Source: Plakobranchus ocellatus
Taxonomy: Eukaryota > Mollusca > Gastropoda > Plakobranchidae
Reading direction: 5' to 3'
Assembly: GCA_019648995.1 (NCBI GenBank)
Contig: BLXT01003752.1
Span: forward strand, 17,408 to 41,599
Length of the DNA stretch: 24,192 nt
The notes under the pieces were generated by a model. The model saw nothing but the letters and a program-made list of their open reading frames with translations, was not told the DNA's origin and ran no database searches. The position numbers were made by a program, and so were the translations under genes. Below are positions 9,501-17,142 of the stretch, in pieces. Each line of letters starts with the position of its first letter. The first letter of the stretch is position 1.

Positions 9501-10184
9501 GTATATGACATGCTGCTAGGTTTCTTTATTTTTTGTTTTTTTACTAATTCTCATATCTATATATTAGTACCAGTACTGAACGTTTTACGCTATCATTAAC
9601 TTTGTGAGTACCATTTAGTTTTCTCCATATAAATAAATAATAAGAATATACAAGAATCTCGTAATATCTAGTTGGCAACTGTCTACTTTATCTTTACCTA
9701 TACATATGGTTTATCCACCCATAATTTGTCGTAACTATATTCCAATATGTATCAAAATGAGTTGAGTTTACTTGTAACTAGAACACAATCCCCAAGCAGT
9801 TTGAATAGAGCTGATTTGTAAAAGGCACAAAGTTCTCTTTTCTTATCCTTTTGTTTTAGTCTGCTGTACATACTTTGGTCCCATTATCCTTGTTTAAAAG
9901 GGGCATCGGTGGCACAATAGCTAGCGAGTCCACCCTGAGATCTGCAGGGACCCTTCTGTCTTCTGTCTTAGATTCGAGCCCCGCCACTGGCGTCCTGGCC
10001 TTACAGAGGGCCTGAAAGCCTGAGATCACCTTGTTGTGGACCTGCTATATACAAAAACCAAACCTTTTTTTAAAAAAAATTCAATCTGTGTAACTTTTGT
10101 TTACTGTCTTGTGCAGCCTCTGGAAGCCCCAGAAAAGGATCCTCTGCTAGCATTGGCAAGCCAAAGACACCCAATCACAGATAG
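446..10184 (+). CDS. ARMC9: ARMC9 (LisH/armadillo repeat-containing protein 9), 3' portion, 12 coding exons, 5'-partial
   Basis: Joining 446-536, 1515-1638, 2427-2566, 3515-3591, 4277-4351, 4884-4974, 5470-5675, 6510-6601, 7205-7356, 7923-8010, 8541-8731 and 10117-10184 gives 1395 nt, 464 codons plus TAG, all in phase with GT/AG introns. The product matches my memory of vertebrate ARMC9 without a break from the SDVV.QY.ARL block through [56 protein letters not shown], an acidic block and DEPLQRP.TPG. Residues 1-200 are armadillo-like helices, 200-233 are Asp/Glu-rich, and 240-464 are Ser/Pro/Arg-rich and likely disordered. ARMC9 is known as a basal-body/centriole protein that works with TOGARAM1 in ciliary microtubule regulation; human mutations cause Joubert syndrome. 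The N-terminal LisH and coiled-coil exons lie before position 1. The gene name is secure; exact splice sites were read by eye, and the exon 7 donor is the least certain. Confidence 0.93.
537..1514 (+). other. ARMC9: ARMC9 intron 1 (978 nt)
   Basis: AT-rich sequence without supported coding content. The protein match is continuous across the splice, so no exon is missing here. The minus-strand open frame near 1252-1482 has no recognisable features. Confidence 0.8.
1515..1638 (+). CDS. ARMC9: ARMC9 window exon 2 (armadillo region)
   Basis: The acceptor is tgtgtcag at 1507-1514 and the donor is CTAAG|GTAAGA at 1639. The split Gly codon is completed, then the frame reads [20 protein letters not shown] and later [13 protein letters not shown], which is strongly conserved in ARMC9. 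Two bases (AG) carry into the next exon as part of an Arg codon. Confidence 0.92.
1639..2426 (+). other. ARMC9: ARMC9 intron 2 (788 nt)
   Basis: AT-rich, with an interrupted A-run near 2037-2060. Nothing coding is supported. Confidence 0.8.
2427..2566 (+). CDS. ARMC9: ARMC9 window exon 3 (armadillo region)
   Basis: The acceptor is gcctcttccag at 2416-2426 and the donor is TGCAG|GTAAGC at 2567. The frame reads [18 protein letters not shown], then [18 protein letters not shown]. The two helix blocks match the best-conserved part of the family. Minus-strand reading frames over this exon are antisense shadows. Confidence 0.94.
2567..3514 (+). other. ARMC9: ARMC9 intron 3 (948 nt)
   Basis: AT-rich sequence. 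Short open frames on the minus strand at about 3025-3289 look like chance. No repeat family is recognised. Confidence 0.8.
3515..3591 (+). CDS. ARMC9: ARMC9 window exon 4 (armadillo region)
   Basis: The acceptor is gattttcag at 3506-3514. The donor is GAG|GTGATT at 3592, somewhat unlike consensus after +4. The frame reads [20 protein letters not shown] then GHENTE, matching the family block around [10 protein letters not shown]. The exon ends on a codon boundary. Confidence 0.92.
3592..4276 (+). other. ARMC9: ARMC9 intron 4 (685 nt)
   Basis: Contains an A-run near 3943-3956 and a long T-run near 4250-4267 that serves as the pyrimidine tract for exon 5. No coding sequence is supported. Confidence 0.8.
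4277..4351 (+). CDS. ARMC9: ARMC9 window exon 5 (armadillo region)
   Basis: Twenty-five whole codons. The acceptor follows a long T-run (about 4250-4267) as gttcattag, and the donor is ATG|GTAATA at 4352. The frame reads [19 protein letters not shown], nearly identical to the vertebrate segment. Confidence 0.94.
4531..4639 (+). repeat. Imperfect 73-bp-period duplication in ARMC9 intron 5
   Basis: The 36-bp stretch 4531-4566 recurs at 4604-4639 with 32 of 36 bases identical. Both begin ccctagtaattt and end aacatacctac. The spacer (about 4567-4603) is a SINE-like fragment. The arrangement looks like an old tandem duplication carrying part of a SINE rather than a normal target-site duplication, which would be shorter. 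Confidence 0.75.
4566..4609 (+). mobile_element. SINE head fragment (about 44 bp)
   Basis: The sequence gtagcaagtctaccctgaga, followed by tctgctggcaccct, closely matches the 5' part of the fuller SINE copy at 9899-10064. The tail half of the element is absent. The intron around it (4352-4883) is otherwise unremarkable AT-rich sequence. Confidence 0.65.
4884..4974 (+). CDS. ARMC9: ARMC9 window exon 6 (end of armadillo region)
   Basis: The acceptor is atgtcttcag at 4874-4883 and the donor is TCTG|GTGAGA at 4975. The frame starts [13 protein letters not shown] and ends [12 protein letters not shown], the conserved close of the folded region. One base (G) carries over into the Asp codon that opens the acidic exon. 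Confidence 0.94.
4975..5469 (+). other. ARMC9: ARMC9 intron 6 (495 nt)
   Basis: AT-rich intron with no recognisable coding or repeat element. Its acceptor at 5468-5469 has a weak pyrimidine tract. Confidence 0.8.
5470..5675 (+). CDS. ARMC9: ARMC9 window exon 7 (acidic block)
   Basis: The acceptor is tttgatag at 5462-5469, with only a weak pyrimidine tract. The exon encodes a run dominated by Glu and Asp (about residues 200-223), followed by [11 protein letters not shown] and GELGGERLL, both matching vertebrate ARMC9. The donor chosen is AAG|GTTGGC at 5676, which keeps the frame into 6510 and gives a basic RFKKK end resembling the basic stretch at this place in the human protein. A second donor, CCAG|GTTTAA at 5663, is possible and would keep the frame only through the 43-nt segment at 6001-6043. 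Confidence 0.85.
5676..6509 (+). other. ARMC9: ARMC9 intron 7 (834 nt)
   Basis: Contains T-runs around 5719-5793 and the candidate 43-nt exon at 6001-6043. The short open frame at 5921-6103 covers that candidate but is not itself a gene. Confidence 0.7.
6001..6043 (+). CDS. ARMC9: Candidate alternative ARMC9 exon of 43 nt
   Basis: A good pyrimidine tract ending in ttggcag (5994-6000) precedes this segment, and CAC|GTAAGA (from 6044), a strong donor, follows it. Used with the alternative exon 7 donor at 5663 (two bases carried over), it reads [15 protein letters not shown] and joins exon 8 in the correct frame. Used with the donor at 5676 it causes a frameshift and a quick stop. I recall no matching peptide in vertebrate ARMC9, so this is a splice-site-based prediction only. 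Confidence 0.3.
6510..6601 (+). CDS. ARMC9: ARMC9 window exon 8 (DEPLQRP motif)
   Basis: The acceptor is ttttggtcgcag at 6498-6509 and the donor is AGCAG|GTAAAC at 6602. The frame reads [18 protein letters not shown], matching the short conserved DEPLQRP.TPG island of the family. Two bases (AG) carry over. From here on the protein is low-complexity and less conserved. Confidence 0.92.
6602..7204 (+). other. ARMC9: ARMC9 intron 8 (603 nt)
   Basis: AT-rich with a (TA)11 microsatellite. No coding content is supported; the minus-strand frames with Tyr-Ile repeats are translations of the microsatellite. Confidence 0.8.
6879..6900. repeat. (TA)11 microsatellite
   Basis: Eleven uninterrupted TA units within ARMC9 intron 8. 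Confidence 0.95.
7205..7356 (+). CDS. ARMC9: ARMC9 window exon 9 (Ser/Pro/Arg-rich tail)
   Basis: The acceptor is aaaaccag at 7197-7204 and the donor is CCCAA|GTGAGC at 7357. The exon is markedly richer in G+C than its flanks and encodes repeated SRP/GS/TP-type motifs such as [13 protein letters not shown] and [11 protein letters not shown] second in-frame acceptor lies six bases downstream at 7209-7210. Minus-strand frames over this exon are shadows. Confidence 0.85.
7357..7922 (+). other. ARMC9: ARMC9 intron 9 (566 nt)
   Basis: Ends in an exceptionally long pyrimidine/TG-rich stretch (about 7841-7922), the polypyrimidine tract for exon 10. No coding content is supported elsewhere. Confidence 0.8.
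7923..8010 (+). CDS. ARMC9: ARMC9 window exon 10 (disordered tail)
   Basis: A very long pyrimidine/TG tract ends in tgtgtgtag at 7914-7922. The donor is GTGGA|GTAAGC at 8011. The carried A plus AG makes Lys, then [20 protein letters not shown] follows. The adjacent AG at 7923-7924 gives a stop and is excluded by frame. Confidence 0.85.
8034..8131. repeat. Perfect 49-bp tandem duplication
   Basis: The unit at 8034-8082 is repeated exactly at 8083-8131, starting tctctccggtcctctctaca. It begins 23 nt after the exon 10 donor and sits inside intron 10 (8011-8540). Perfect identity indicates a recent event. The rest of the intron shows nothing notable. Confidence 0.95.
8541..8731 (+). CDS. ARMC9: ARMC9 window exon 11 (disordered tail)
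   Basis: The acceptor is tcctcaacag at 8531-8540 and the donor is TAGTG|GTGAGT at 8732. The frame reads [20 protein letters not shown], then Asn/Ser/Arg repeats ([16 protein letters not shown]) and a Pro/Gln-rich stretch. The RTPD phrase followed by polar repeats resembles the C-terminal tail of vertebrate ARMC9. The frame stays open past the donor to 8886, but that extension is hydrophobic intron read-through. Confidence 0.88.
8732..9898 (+). other. ARMC9: ARMC9 intron 11, 5' part, with long pyrimidine-rich zone
   Basis: Roughly 8745-9180 is dominated by T and C, with many ctt/tct clusters. The resulting long open frames are hydrophobic (Phe/Leu/Ser) and look like base-composition artefacts. 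About 9240-9898 is AT-rich with no recognised element. Confidence 0.75.
9899..10064 (+). mobile_element. tRNA-derived SINE, near full length
   Basis: A tRNA-like head has an A-box-like tggcacaatag (9910-9920) and a B-box-like gattcgagccc (9971-9981), spaced as in RNA polymerase III internal promoters. The tail runs through gaaagcctgagatcacct to ctatatacaaaaaccaaacc. The tail matches the copy at 19910-20001 at most positions, and the head matches 4566-4609. The element is in the same direction as ARMC9 and ends 52 nt before the last coding exon. No clean target-site duplication is visible. Family name not assigned. Confidence 0.85.
10117..10184 (+). CDS. ARMC9: ARMC9 last coding exon and stop
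   Basis: The acceptor is tcttgtgcag at 10107-10116. Completing the carried G gives [19 protein letters not shown] then NHR and TAG at 10182-10184. The basic, Ser-rich end has the same character as the vertebrate C-terminus. The coding part is 68 nt; the exon continues into the 3' UTR. Confidence 0.87.
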
Positions 10185-10350
10185 AGATGATCACACAACA
10201 AAAATCTGACGAAGAGACAGACTCTGATCCTGTTTACCCTACCTTCAAAATAGAAATTATCTGGACTGATGAAAATCTTGAGAACAAATTTATATTATGT
10301 CAGAAACATAGAAAAAACTAGAAGCAGTAGAGATGTTGTTTATCACTATC
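10185..10350 (+). other. ARMC9: ARMC9 3' UTR, proximal part
   Basis: Non-coding sequence directly after the TAG stop. The transcript must extend at least to a downstream poly(A) signal, so this stretch and probably the LINE fragment after it are in the mRNA. No specific element is recognised. Confidence 0.6.
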
Positions 10351-10689
10351 AGAAGAATGATGAAGATATCAAATATCATGGACAGAAAAAAAGTCCAATA
10401 AATTGGAACTGAAAGAAGCTAATCTTTAGAGATCACTAATTCAAACCATAAGACAAAGGCAACCACAGTTTTTAGGCCATATTTGCCGACATAAGGGTTT
10501 AGAACACTTAGCAATTCCTGGAAAGATTGAAGGCAAACGCAGTAGAGGTAGACAGAGAATAAGTTTTATTGAAAATCTTAAGTCATAGGCAATAGGCAAG
10601 GGAGCAATAACAACATTATAAGGTTAACTGAGAAAAGGTTTGAGTGGAGAAACATGATCACCAATGTCTGTTCCAGACAAGATACGTGA
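10351..10689 (+). mobile_element. Decayed non-LTR retrotransposon: C-terminal end of the endonuclease/reverse-transcriptase ORF
   Basis: Three collinear blocks in changing frames recall the C-terminal tail of molluscan LINE proteins. RRMMKIS lies at 10351. From 10373, ISWTEKKSNKLELKEANL runs into a stop at 10427, then QFLGHICRHKGLEHL and GKIEGKRSRGRQR, ending at a stop at 10586-10588. From 10624, EWRNMITNVCSRQDT ends at TGA 10687-10689. At least two frameshifts and an internal stop show it is dead. It is in sense orientation to ARMC9 and only the 3' end remains, as expected for 5'-truncated LINE insertions. The clade (RTE/CR1-like) is a guess. Confidence 0.8.
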
Positions 10690-10746
10690 AGAAGAAGATG
10701 TCAGGAAACTATTGAGAATTTACCCTGACTCTATATATACTGATAA

Positions 10747-10752
10747 AATAAA
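10747..10752 (+). terminator. Candidate ARMC9 poly(A) signal, proximal
   Basis: AATAAA with a TG-containing stretch (gatgtattgtgc, about 10783-10794) at a suitable distance downstream. It would give a 3' UTR of roughly 0.6 kb including the LINE fragment. It could also be the LINE's own signal. An earlier AATAAA at 10397-10402 lies inside the LINE. Confidence 0.35.
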
Positions 10753-12635
10753 ATTGGGCAAAACTATTACGGAATATTGCTAAGATGTATTGTGCAAAGT
10801 ACCCAATGTAGGTATGAAAGAATGCACTATTATCATGATTAACAAGACTTGGAGTTAAAATGTCACAAACTAGTCCAATGATGCCAACATCTCCCTGCCC
10901 ATTTTTACCTTCAAAATGGGTCACTTTTTGACAGCTTTGTGTAAATAATTGCTTAGATTAGAATAAGCTTTGGCTGTATCAATTTTTTTCTTTTTTTAAT
11001 GTCTAAGTCCTTTAGAAAATGTATTGAGTTCCCTAGTCCCTGGCTTAAAACCCCTGTTGTAATGAGGTATTGAAACATCCAAAGCCAAGACAAAGCCCAA
11101 CTTTATTATAGTACCTAACATTTCATGTAATTTTGATGTGTAATATACAGATTGCATGAATGTATCAATACAGGCACTTCATTTGGCCTATGCGTACTGT
11201 GAATTTGTCTTATAAGTACCTTAAACCAAGTCTTTTATTTAAAAAATTAGAATCTTCATTGGCAAATTTAATTCAGTTCATGAATTTTTCTCAACTATTG
11301 TCATCATGATCATCATTATCATCATCATGAAGGTTGTAAACCTCAGCAGTCATGTCTCTTTACACATCTCAGTCCTACATAGATCTGCAAGGAGGACCGT
11401 TAGTCACCTCCTCGTGTTACCTACTATTACATTATTGAATAATGCACATTTATATATCATTATATGGAATGAAGGCTAAATACATGTTTTCTTTAAAAAA
11501 AAATGTAATGAATGTCATAAGTTGATGCCTTGAAATTACTAGCGACTGATGCTATTGCTAGTTACAGATTAAACGAGTGTGGTTATCGTGTTTTTTGTGG
11601 TGTACTATTGATATTGCTCTAGCTGTTACAGGCTCAGACCTCACTCCTGCCAACAAATGCCATGACCAACATGACATATCTATTGTCTCTCTTTGTTCCC
11701 TCTAAATAATTACATATATCTTGCATGGCAATTTGGCATGCAAATGTCAGAGCTGACTTAGGTATGCTTTCCTACAGAGGACAAAAAGATGTGGTAAACA
11801 TGTCAGGTTGCTTTTTGCACTTATTGACAGCAAAGTACTTTGTTGAGCCTCATGACTCAGAAACATGAAGATTTCATAGAAGGGAACAAATGAGTATGAA
11901 AATTGAAAATGGTTTTACCTTTGTACATTTTATGAGTTATTTTGAGATTTGGTCCACTACAATTTACCTGTCCTTCTCATAATTGAATCCTAACTATCAA
12001 ATTGAGGCCTTCAGTTTTTTATTTGTCACCTTTTAAAGCTGTTGTGTAATGCTTTGGTTTTCATAAAGGCAGTGGAATTTTCTTTTAGATAAAGGAAACT
12101 CCCTGTCGAGACTTCAGAGAGGGACTGGAATCTGGCAAGTATTAATTTGCATTTTCTTAAGGTTTCAGTGAAATATGATACATCATGTATCAATTTTTAA
12201 TGGAATCTATGGATTGTCATTTTTAAAAAATTTATATTATTGTAAAGTCTTCAAGCACGGATACAAATTAACAATAACATAGATTGTGTATCAACTTTTA
12301 TGGCAGTAATGAATTTTTATTTGGCAAGTGCCTACATTTTATACCGGTATCTTTTCTTTAGCAAGGAGGCCTGCTTTGCTTATGCTCTATGTATGTTCAA
12401 GAAAACCTTGATTCTCTTTTTCTTTCCTTCATGACGCTGTCATTGACAATCATGCTTTTAAGGATCAATTTCTCTGATTGAATGTTCTTATGTCTGACTT
12501 TTATTACCTGTGCCTTTAATGTCTTTTTTTCCCACTTGTGAGAACATTCTTGTAAAAAGTCTGAATGTTATAGGGAGTAAGAGATGTTGGCGTTTGCTTA
12601 TTTTAAAAACAATGCTTCTGTTGTGTGTGTGTTTC
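10753..12635. other. Non-coding region downstream of ARMC9, part 1
   Basis: AT-rich sequence with no supported gene. It contains an imperfect (ATC/CAT) run at 11301-11329 and an unplaced, slightly more complex stretch around 11340-11420. It is either distal ARMC9 3' UTR or intergenic. The open frames here are short and featureless. Confidence 0.6.
11301..11329. repeat. Imperfect (TCA/ATC)n microsatellite
   Basis: Interrupted ATC/TCA triplets over about 29 bp in the non-coding region. Confidence 0.85.
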
Positions 12636-12641
12636 AATAAA
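12636..12641 (+). terminator. Candidate ARMC9 poly(A) signal, distal
   Basis: AATAAA preceded by a TG-rich stretch (ttgtgtgtgtgtttc) and followed by a T-rich stretch. If used, the ARMC9 3' UTR would be about 2.5 kb. This is based on hexamer context only. Confidence 0.35.
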
Positions 12642-15000
12642 GAGCAATTTGTTTCATCCTCTACTGAGATGTTAAAGGCTAAATTGTCCCAAAGGTATAA
12701 ATATGAAGGAGGAGGAAAAATTATTTAGACCAGACCCGTTTTTCCTCGAAGTCTAATACTTGACTGGTTAAGATTGGCCTTCACTCTATCAACTCACAGT
12801 CACATCCCTTTAGAGACAAAGCAATTTATGGTATGTAGGTACATAGCAAAGCAAAGAGAAGAAAACTACTAACTTTGAAACCAATTACTCTGCTCATTTG
12901 CAGACAAATTCATCTTGATATCAGTGATCTTTACCTTCATTTATGGGCAAGGTTACTGCATCTGTATAGACAATGGGACTTGAGTGAGCAATGGCATTTG
13001 AATTGGTGTAGTTGTATCTTTAAAAGAAATGTTTTTTTGTTTTTTTTTTTAATAAAATTTTTAAAATTAAAACAAGCACAAATAATTTGAAAGCAATATG
13101 TATGTAATACTTATTTAAAAAAAAAAATGAAAATAAGAATACATGTATTTATATTATTCAGGTTCTGTATTACATGGTGTGAACTGCAGGCATTTTTTTT
13201 CTGTAGTGTATGTGTCCTTAGCTAGACCAGTCCAAATGGATTGGAAGTCGTATTTTGAACATTTTAAATCATTGATACAGATAGAAACTTCATTTGATAA
13301 GCTTTTGAAGCAATGGTAGAAACTGGATAGAAATGCTTATTTCTAGGCTAAGATATTGCAGGTTCTAATTTTTTTTTTCATTTTTTGAATAACAACGAAA
13401 AGAGGAATTTTTTTTTTTTCAGAAGTGCTACTTATGACATCCAACTGGTTTCATGACATATATACCTATTCATTTTGTGAATATGTAGAGATTATTTGCC
13501 ACAAAGAGCTCCTTGCCACAAAAAAAAGGTGGCCCATTCTAAAATATCTGAAACCTCTGTAATTTTGAGGGATTCTAAAGACATTGTTTGGCTGACATAA
13601 AGGACCTAAAATGTATCAATTTTTTTTGTTGCTATTACTTGATTGTGGTTCTACTAGTCAAGAGCTACTTGCTTTTTAACATATCACCCCTTAAAATATC
13701 ATCAGGATATTCAAGCAGGTCCCTTGTGAGTGAAACATGAATCATAATCATATTTATATTGAAAATCAAAGTTGCCTTATTTCATCATGTGTGTGGCTAC
13801 ACCAGAAAATGAGACATTTTGCAGCAGGAAAAGCATAATAAGTTGATTTAGTTGTCAAGATATAACTTTGCGGGAACTTTGTAGTGCATATTGCTACTTA
13901 AAATCTATGGGTGGTTCTCCCAATAAAAAATCAAAACCTGTTTTTCGATTGCAGATATTTTTTTACACAAAGTCTCTCATTTCCTGAAGATACCACACAT
14001 ATTACTACTTTTTTTTGTCTACAGCCGGTTATGATTCTATAAAATGATGACTTAAAAATTTTTTTTTTCTTTTAGAATGGGATATACATGTAATATCTTG
14101 ATAATTATTTATCTCAGTATAATATAAAATTAGAGAACGTTTCATATTTATTGGAGTAAATGAATTGATTTCTTTAAAACTTCAATACAAACATGACATA
14201 CACAATAATGAACTCGGTAAAATGACTTGTGCTTAATGGAATATGTAAAAATTCTGCTTAAGATTAAAAACTTCGATTATAGCATGAAAAAATAAATGAT
14301 TATTAACCTGCTATTTTAAAAAAATCATAATCTGTTTTAAATGTATTATTTATTATTTTTGTTATATTTTTAGATGATACATTTAGAATTTTACATGTGT
14401 ATTTCATTTGTATTAAATTCAAATGATTTTAGTCTGATTAAATCTGTTATCTTTTTAACATACTTAAAATCTTCAATTTAATAAATGCCTTCTTAATAGA
14501 TTTACTTCTTTAAACGCCTTTCAAAGCTCTAAAGTTTATGTTGATCAAAATTGTAAAGGTCTAAATTTTTAAAGAAATTTTATATTTACCAGTATGTATA
14601 CATGAAGATTTTATCCTGCCACTTTATGTTTACCAACCTTCTGCCTCTCAAATCTTCTTGTATTTTATTTTTAAATCGTAACTCATCTTCAACAAATCAC
14701 CCTCATTATGAAATATTCTCCAAGAGCATATCGGTGATGAGAAAAACTTGATAAGATGCCCATTGCTAATTATGTTGTATTAATTTGCCCAAGCACTGTA
14801 GATATTTTAAATGGCAGCCATTGCATATTTTGTGTATATTAATTTTAGTCGTTCTGGTTTGGGTTTTCAAGCAGAGCTATTTGCTTGGTTCTTGTAACAA
14901 TGTTAGCAAATGTTCGCCCATCTTTGATATGACCATCCAAGAATCAACATTTGAATTTTAATTATGACACAAATAAGCTCAAAGTTTCCCGAGATGCTTG
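12642..15000. other. Non-coding region between the two genes, part 2
   Basis: AT-rich with many A- and T-runs (13028-13050, 13368-13420, 14060-14069 and others). No coding sequence is supported. It carries one copy of a diverged internal repeat (from 13224). Confidence 0.6.
13224..13367 (+). repeat. Diverged dispersed repeat, copy 1
   Basis: Starting at tagaccagtccaaatgg, this stretch aligns by eye with 15189-15348 over about 140 bp with small gaps. Shared anchors include accag.ccaaatg, aaatcattga, agcaatggt and gcaag/gctaagata. Family unknown. Confidence 0.5.
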
Positions 15001-15041
15001 TTAATATAGTTTTATTTCTTTTTTTTGTCTCTATTTCTTTC

Positions 15042-15060
15042 TTTTTTTTTTTTTTTTTTT
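15042..15060. repeat. T19 homopolymer
   Basis: A run of 19 T within a longer T-rich block (15010-15060). Read on the minus strand it is an A-run, but no retrotransposon body is recognisable next to it. Confidence 0.9.
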
Positions 15061-15188
15061 AATAGCACCATGCTGTTTATTCATGAACTTTTTTTTCTTT
15101 TTTTAAATAACTGAAAACACTGTTGTAATGTTACAGCTAATTTATTGTTAGTCCCATCTCTTAATGTGATTTTAACTAAGTATCTGCC

Positions 15189-15348
15189 TCAAGACCAGCC
15201 CAAATGAGTCTAAAGTCCCATGTTAAACATTTAGAAATCATTGACATACCCTGATAATGCATTCATTTAGTTTAGCAATGGTGAAAATTTGGCAAGACAT
15301 GTACTTATTCTTTGGCAAGATACGTGTAGCAGTCTAACAAAATAAGTC
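15189..15348 (+). repeat. Diverged dispersed repeat, copy 2
   Basis: Begins caagaccagcccaaatg and follows the same order of short matches as copy 1 at 13224-13367. Same orientation, roughly two-thirds or more identical by eye. The surrounding region (15000-16330) has no supported genes. Confidence 0.5.
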
Positions 15349-16329
15349 TAGATGCAATTCTGCATGACAAAGATTAACTCAAAATAGTAAACTAATGAAG
15401 TAAAAATTCCCAAAGCCTTATGCACATAAAGTCTATAGTGTGTCTATAGACAGTTCACCACATTGAGTGGTGGGTAGTTTTCACTCGTCTAGTTAGTTTT
15501 CATTTAAATGACAATCATGCAAACGGCAACTCCACTCATTTTTTGTGATACTGCTACACATACTGGCTTTTTCTTTTGAATTTTTGGGGTAAAAAAAGCA
15601 GGGAAGGGAAAGGGGGAAAAAGTGAAGTTTTAAATCCTTTTTCTTTTCAAAAGTGTTACATGTGACATCTGCCTCATTAAGACTGGTCTCAAAAGGTTTA
15701 GTCGACTGCAAATAAAATGGTGTTGCAAATAAAAAAAAAAGTGTAAAATATTGTTGGTTTTCTTTCTCAATATTCTCATTTAGGCATTGAGTTTTTTCAT
15801 TCTTTGCCTAAGGTACGAAACAATTCATTATTATTATTTCTTTTTCAAGGCTCAATGTTTACATTACAATTAGAAAAAAAAACATTCATTTGCCAGAACT
15901 TGTGTTTTGGACTAGTGAAATTGAGACTTACTTCGAATAAAAGTCACTCACTCTCAGTAGTACCTTTTTAATATGTTCTACCTTCTTTGAAAAGGTTTGG
16001 ATGCAGACTATGGCTCAAAATAAACCACTTAAGTATGAAATTGCATGTCAGTAAGTGAACTTAGCAGTAAAAAATCATTTAACTATAGGAGGCAAAGTCC
16101 TTTGATTTTAATGGATAATGGGTATAGAATTGCATAAAAAAAATATAACCTACCTATCATTTGGAAGAGTGAATGTTATATGAATACACGTGTTTACATA
16201 TATATGTATATATTAGGATTTACATGAAATAAACTTCTGCACTAGCTTCAAAATTCAGCTTGAATTCACAAATCTATTAGCTTTATTTTGAAATCCAAGT
16301 TTTTATGGACTTTTTGCCCGAAATAATCA

Positions 16330-16368
16330 AATATATATATTATATATGTATAATATAGAATATATATG
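16330..16368. repeat. AT-rich palindromic microsatellite
   Basis: Imperfect TA repeats able to fold back on themselves, directly before a more complex stretch (16370-16620) of unknown nature. Confidence 0.8.
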
Positions 16369-17124
16369 GAATTGGGACTACAGACACTGAGGCACGAGGG
16401 CTGTTTGTTCAAGAAATGGCTGTTGGGCACGGTAGCTGCTTGTATCACCGATTTTAATGAACTAGCGATGGCTGCTTAAGCCAATATTATTGTACAACAG
16501 CACTGGCCAAATGATTAGGCATCCATCACCAAAGCTTTAATATCTTCTTGTGAGAACTTTATCTTGATAATGGCACCCAAATTGGGGCAAACACTCGCAT
16601 GTTGTGCCCAGCATTTAGTTTTCAATGTAAAAATGTATTTTTAAACACCTATACCCACAATTTATTGATAAGAGGTCAAAAGTGTCTGGCCATATCGACC
16701 ATACATCGTCAATGTACACAGAAACAAGTTTAAACTAACATTGATCACATTTGCTCCCCTTGCAAAAAAAAAAAAACTTTAGGAATACATTTTTTTTTTG
16801 ATTTCCATTGAAAGTGAGTAGTTTGAATTTGGATAATTAAAAAATCGCCTTTAAAATAATTTACAAAAATTAAAAGGGAGTGAATTGTAGTTCTGAACCT
16901 TTTTATGTGAATGATTTTATTAAAAAAATCATTTTGCAAAGTGTTCAACTTAATGGCATATTCATTGGAAATATACACATCACTTTAAGGAAAAATGTTC
17001 TTACCTTTTGCATTTCCATTTCAGTTCTCATGAGCTGGCAAAGTCATGAAACTAACTCCCCCCTCCACACAACACACAAACTTTCCTTTGCTCCAATAAA
17101 AAAAAAAAACCCCATAAAAGGCAA
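16369..17124. other. Non-coding region between the two genes, part 3
   Basis: 16370-16620 is less AT-rich and less repetitive than its surroundings but has no open frame of note and no recognised family. The rest is AT-rich with A-runs near 16763 and 17098. Minus- and plus-strand open frames at 16745-17152 overlap each other and look like chance. Confidence 0.5.
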
Positions 17125-17142
17125 ATACTTTGATCTGTGTGA

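Noticed and set aside
9899-9985. A functional tRNA gene at the A-box/B-box pair
   Set aside because: The head cannot be folded convincingly into a tRNA cloverleaf by eye, and it continues into a tail shared with other dispersed copies, so it is a SINE.
10709-10924. Minus-strand 71-codon frame downstream of the LINE fragment
   Set aside because: No recognisable similarity or coding signature; length is within chance expectation for this region.
15042-15066. T-run followed by aatag as a splice acceptor of a hidden plus-strand exon
   Set aside because: No open, conserved-looking frame follows, and nothing suggests a plus-strand transcript there beyond ARMC9.
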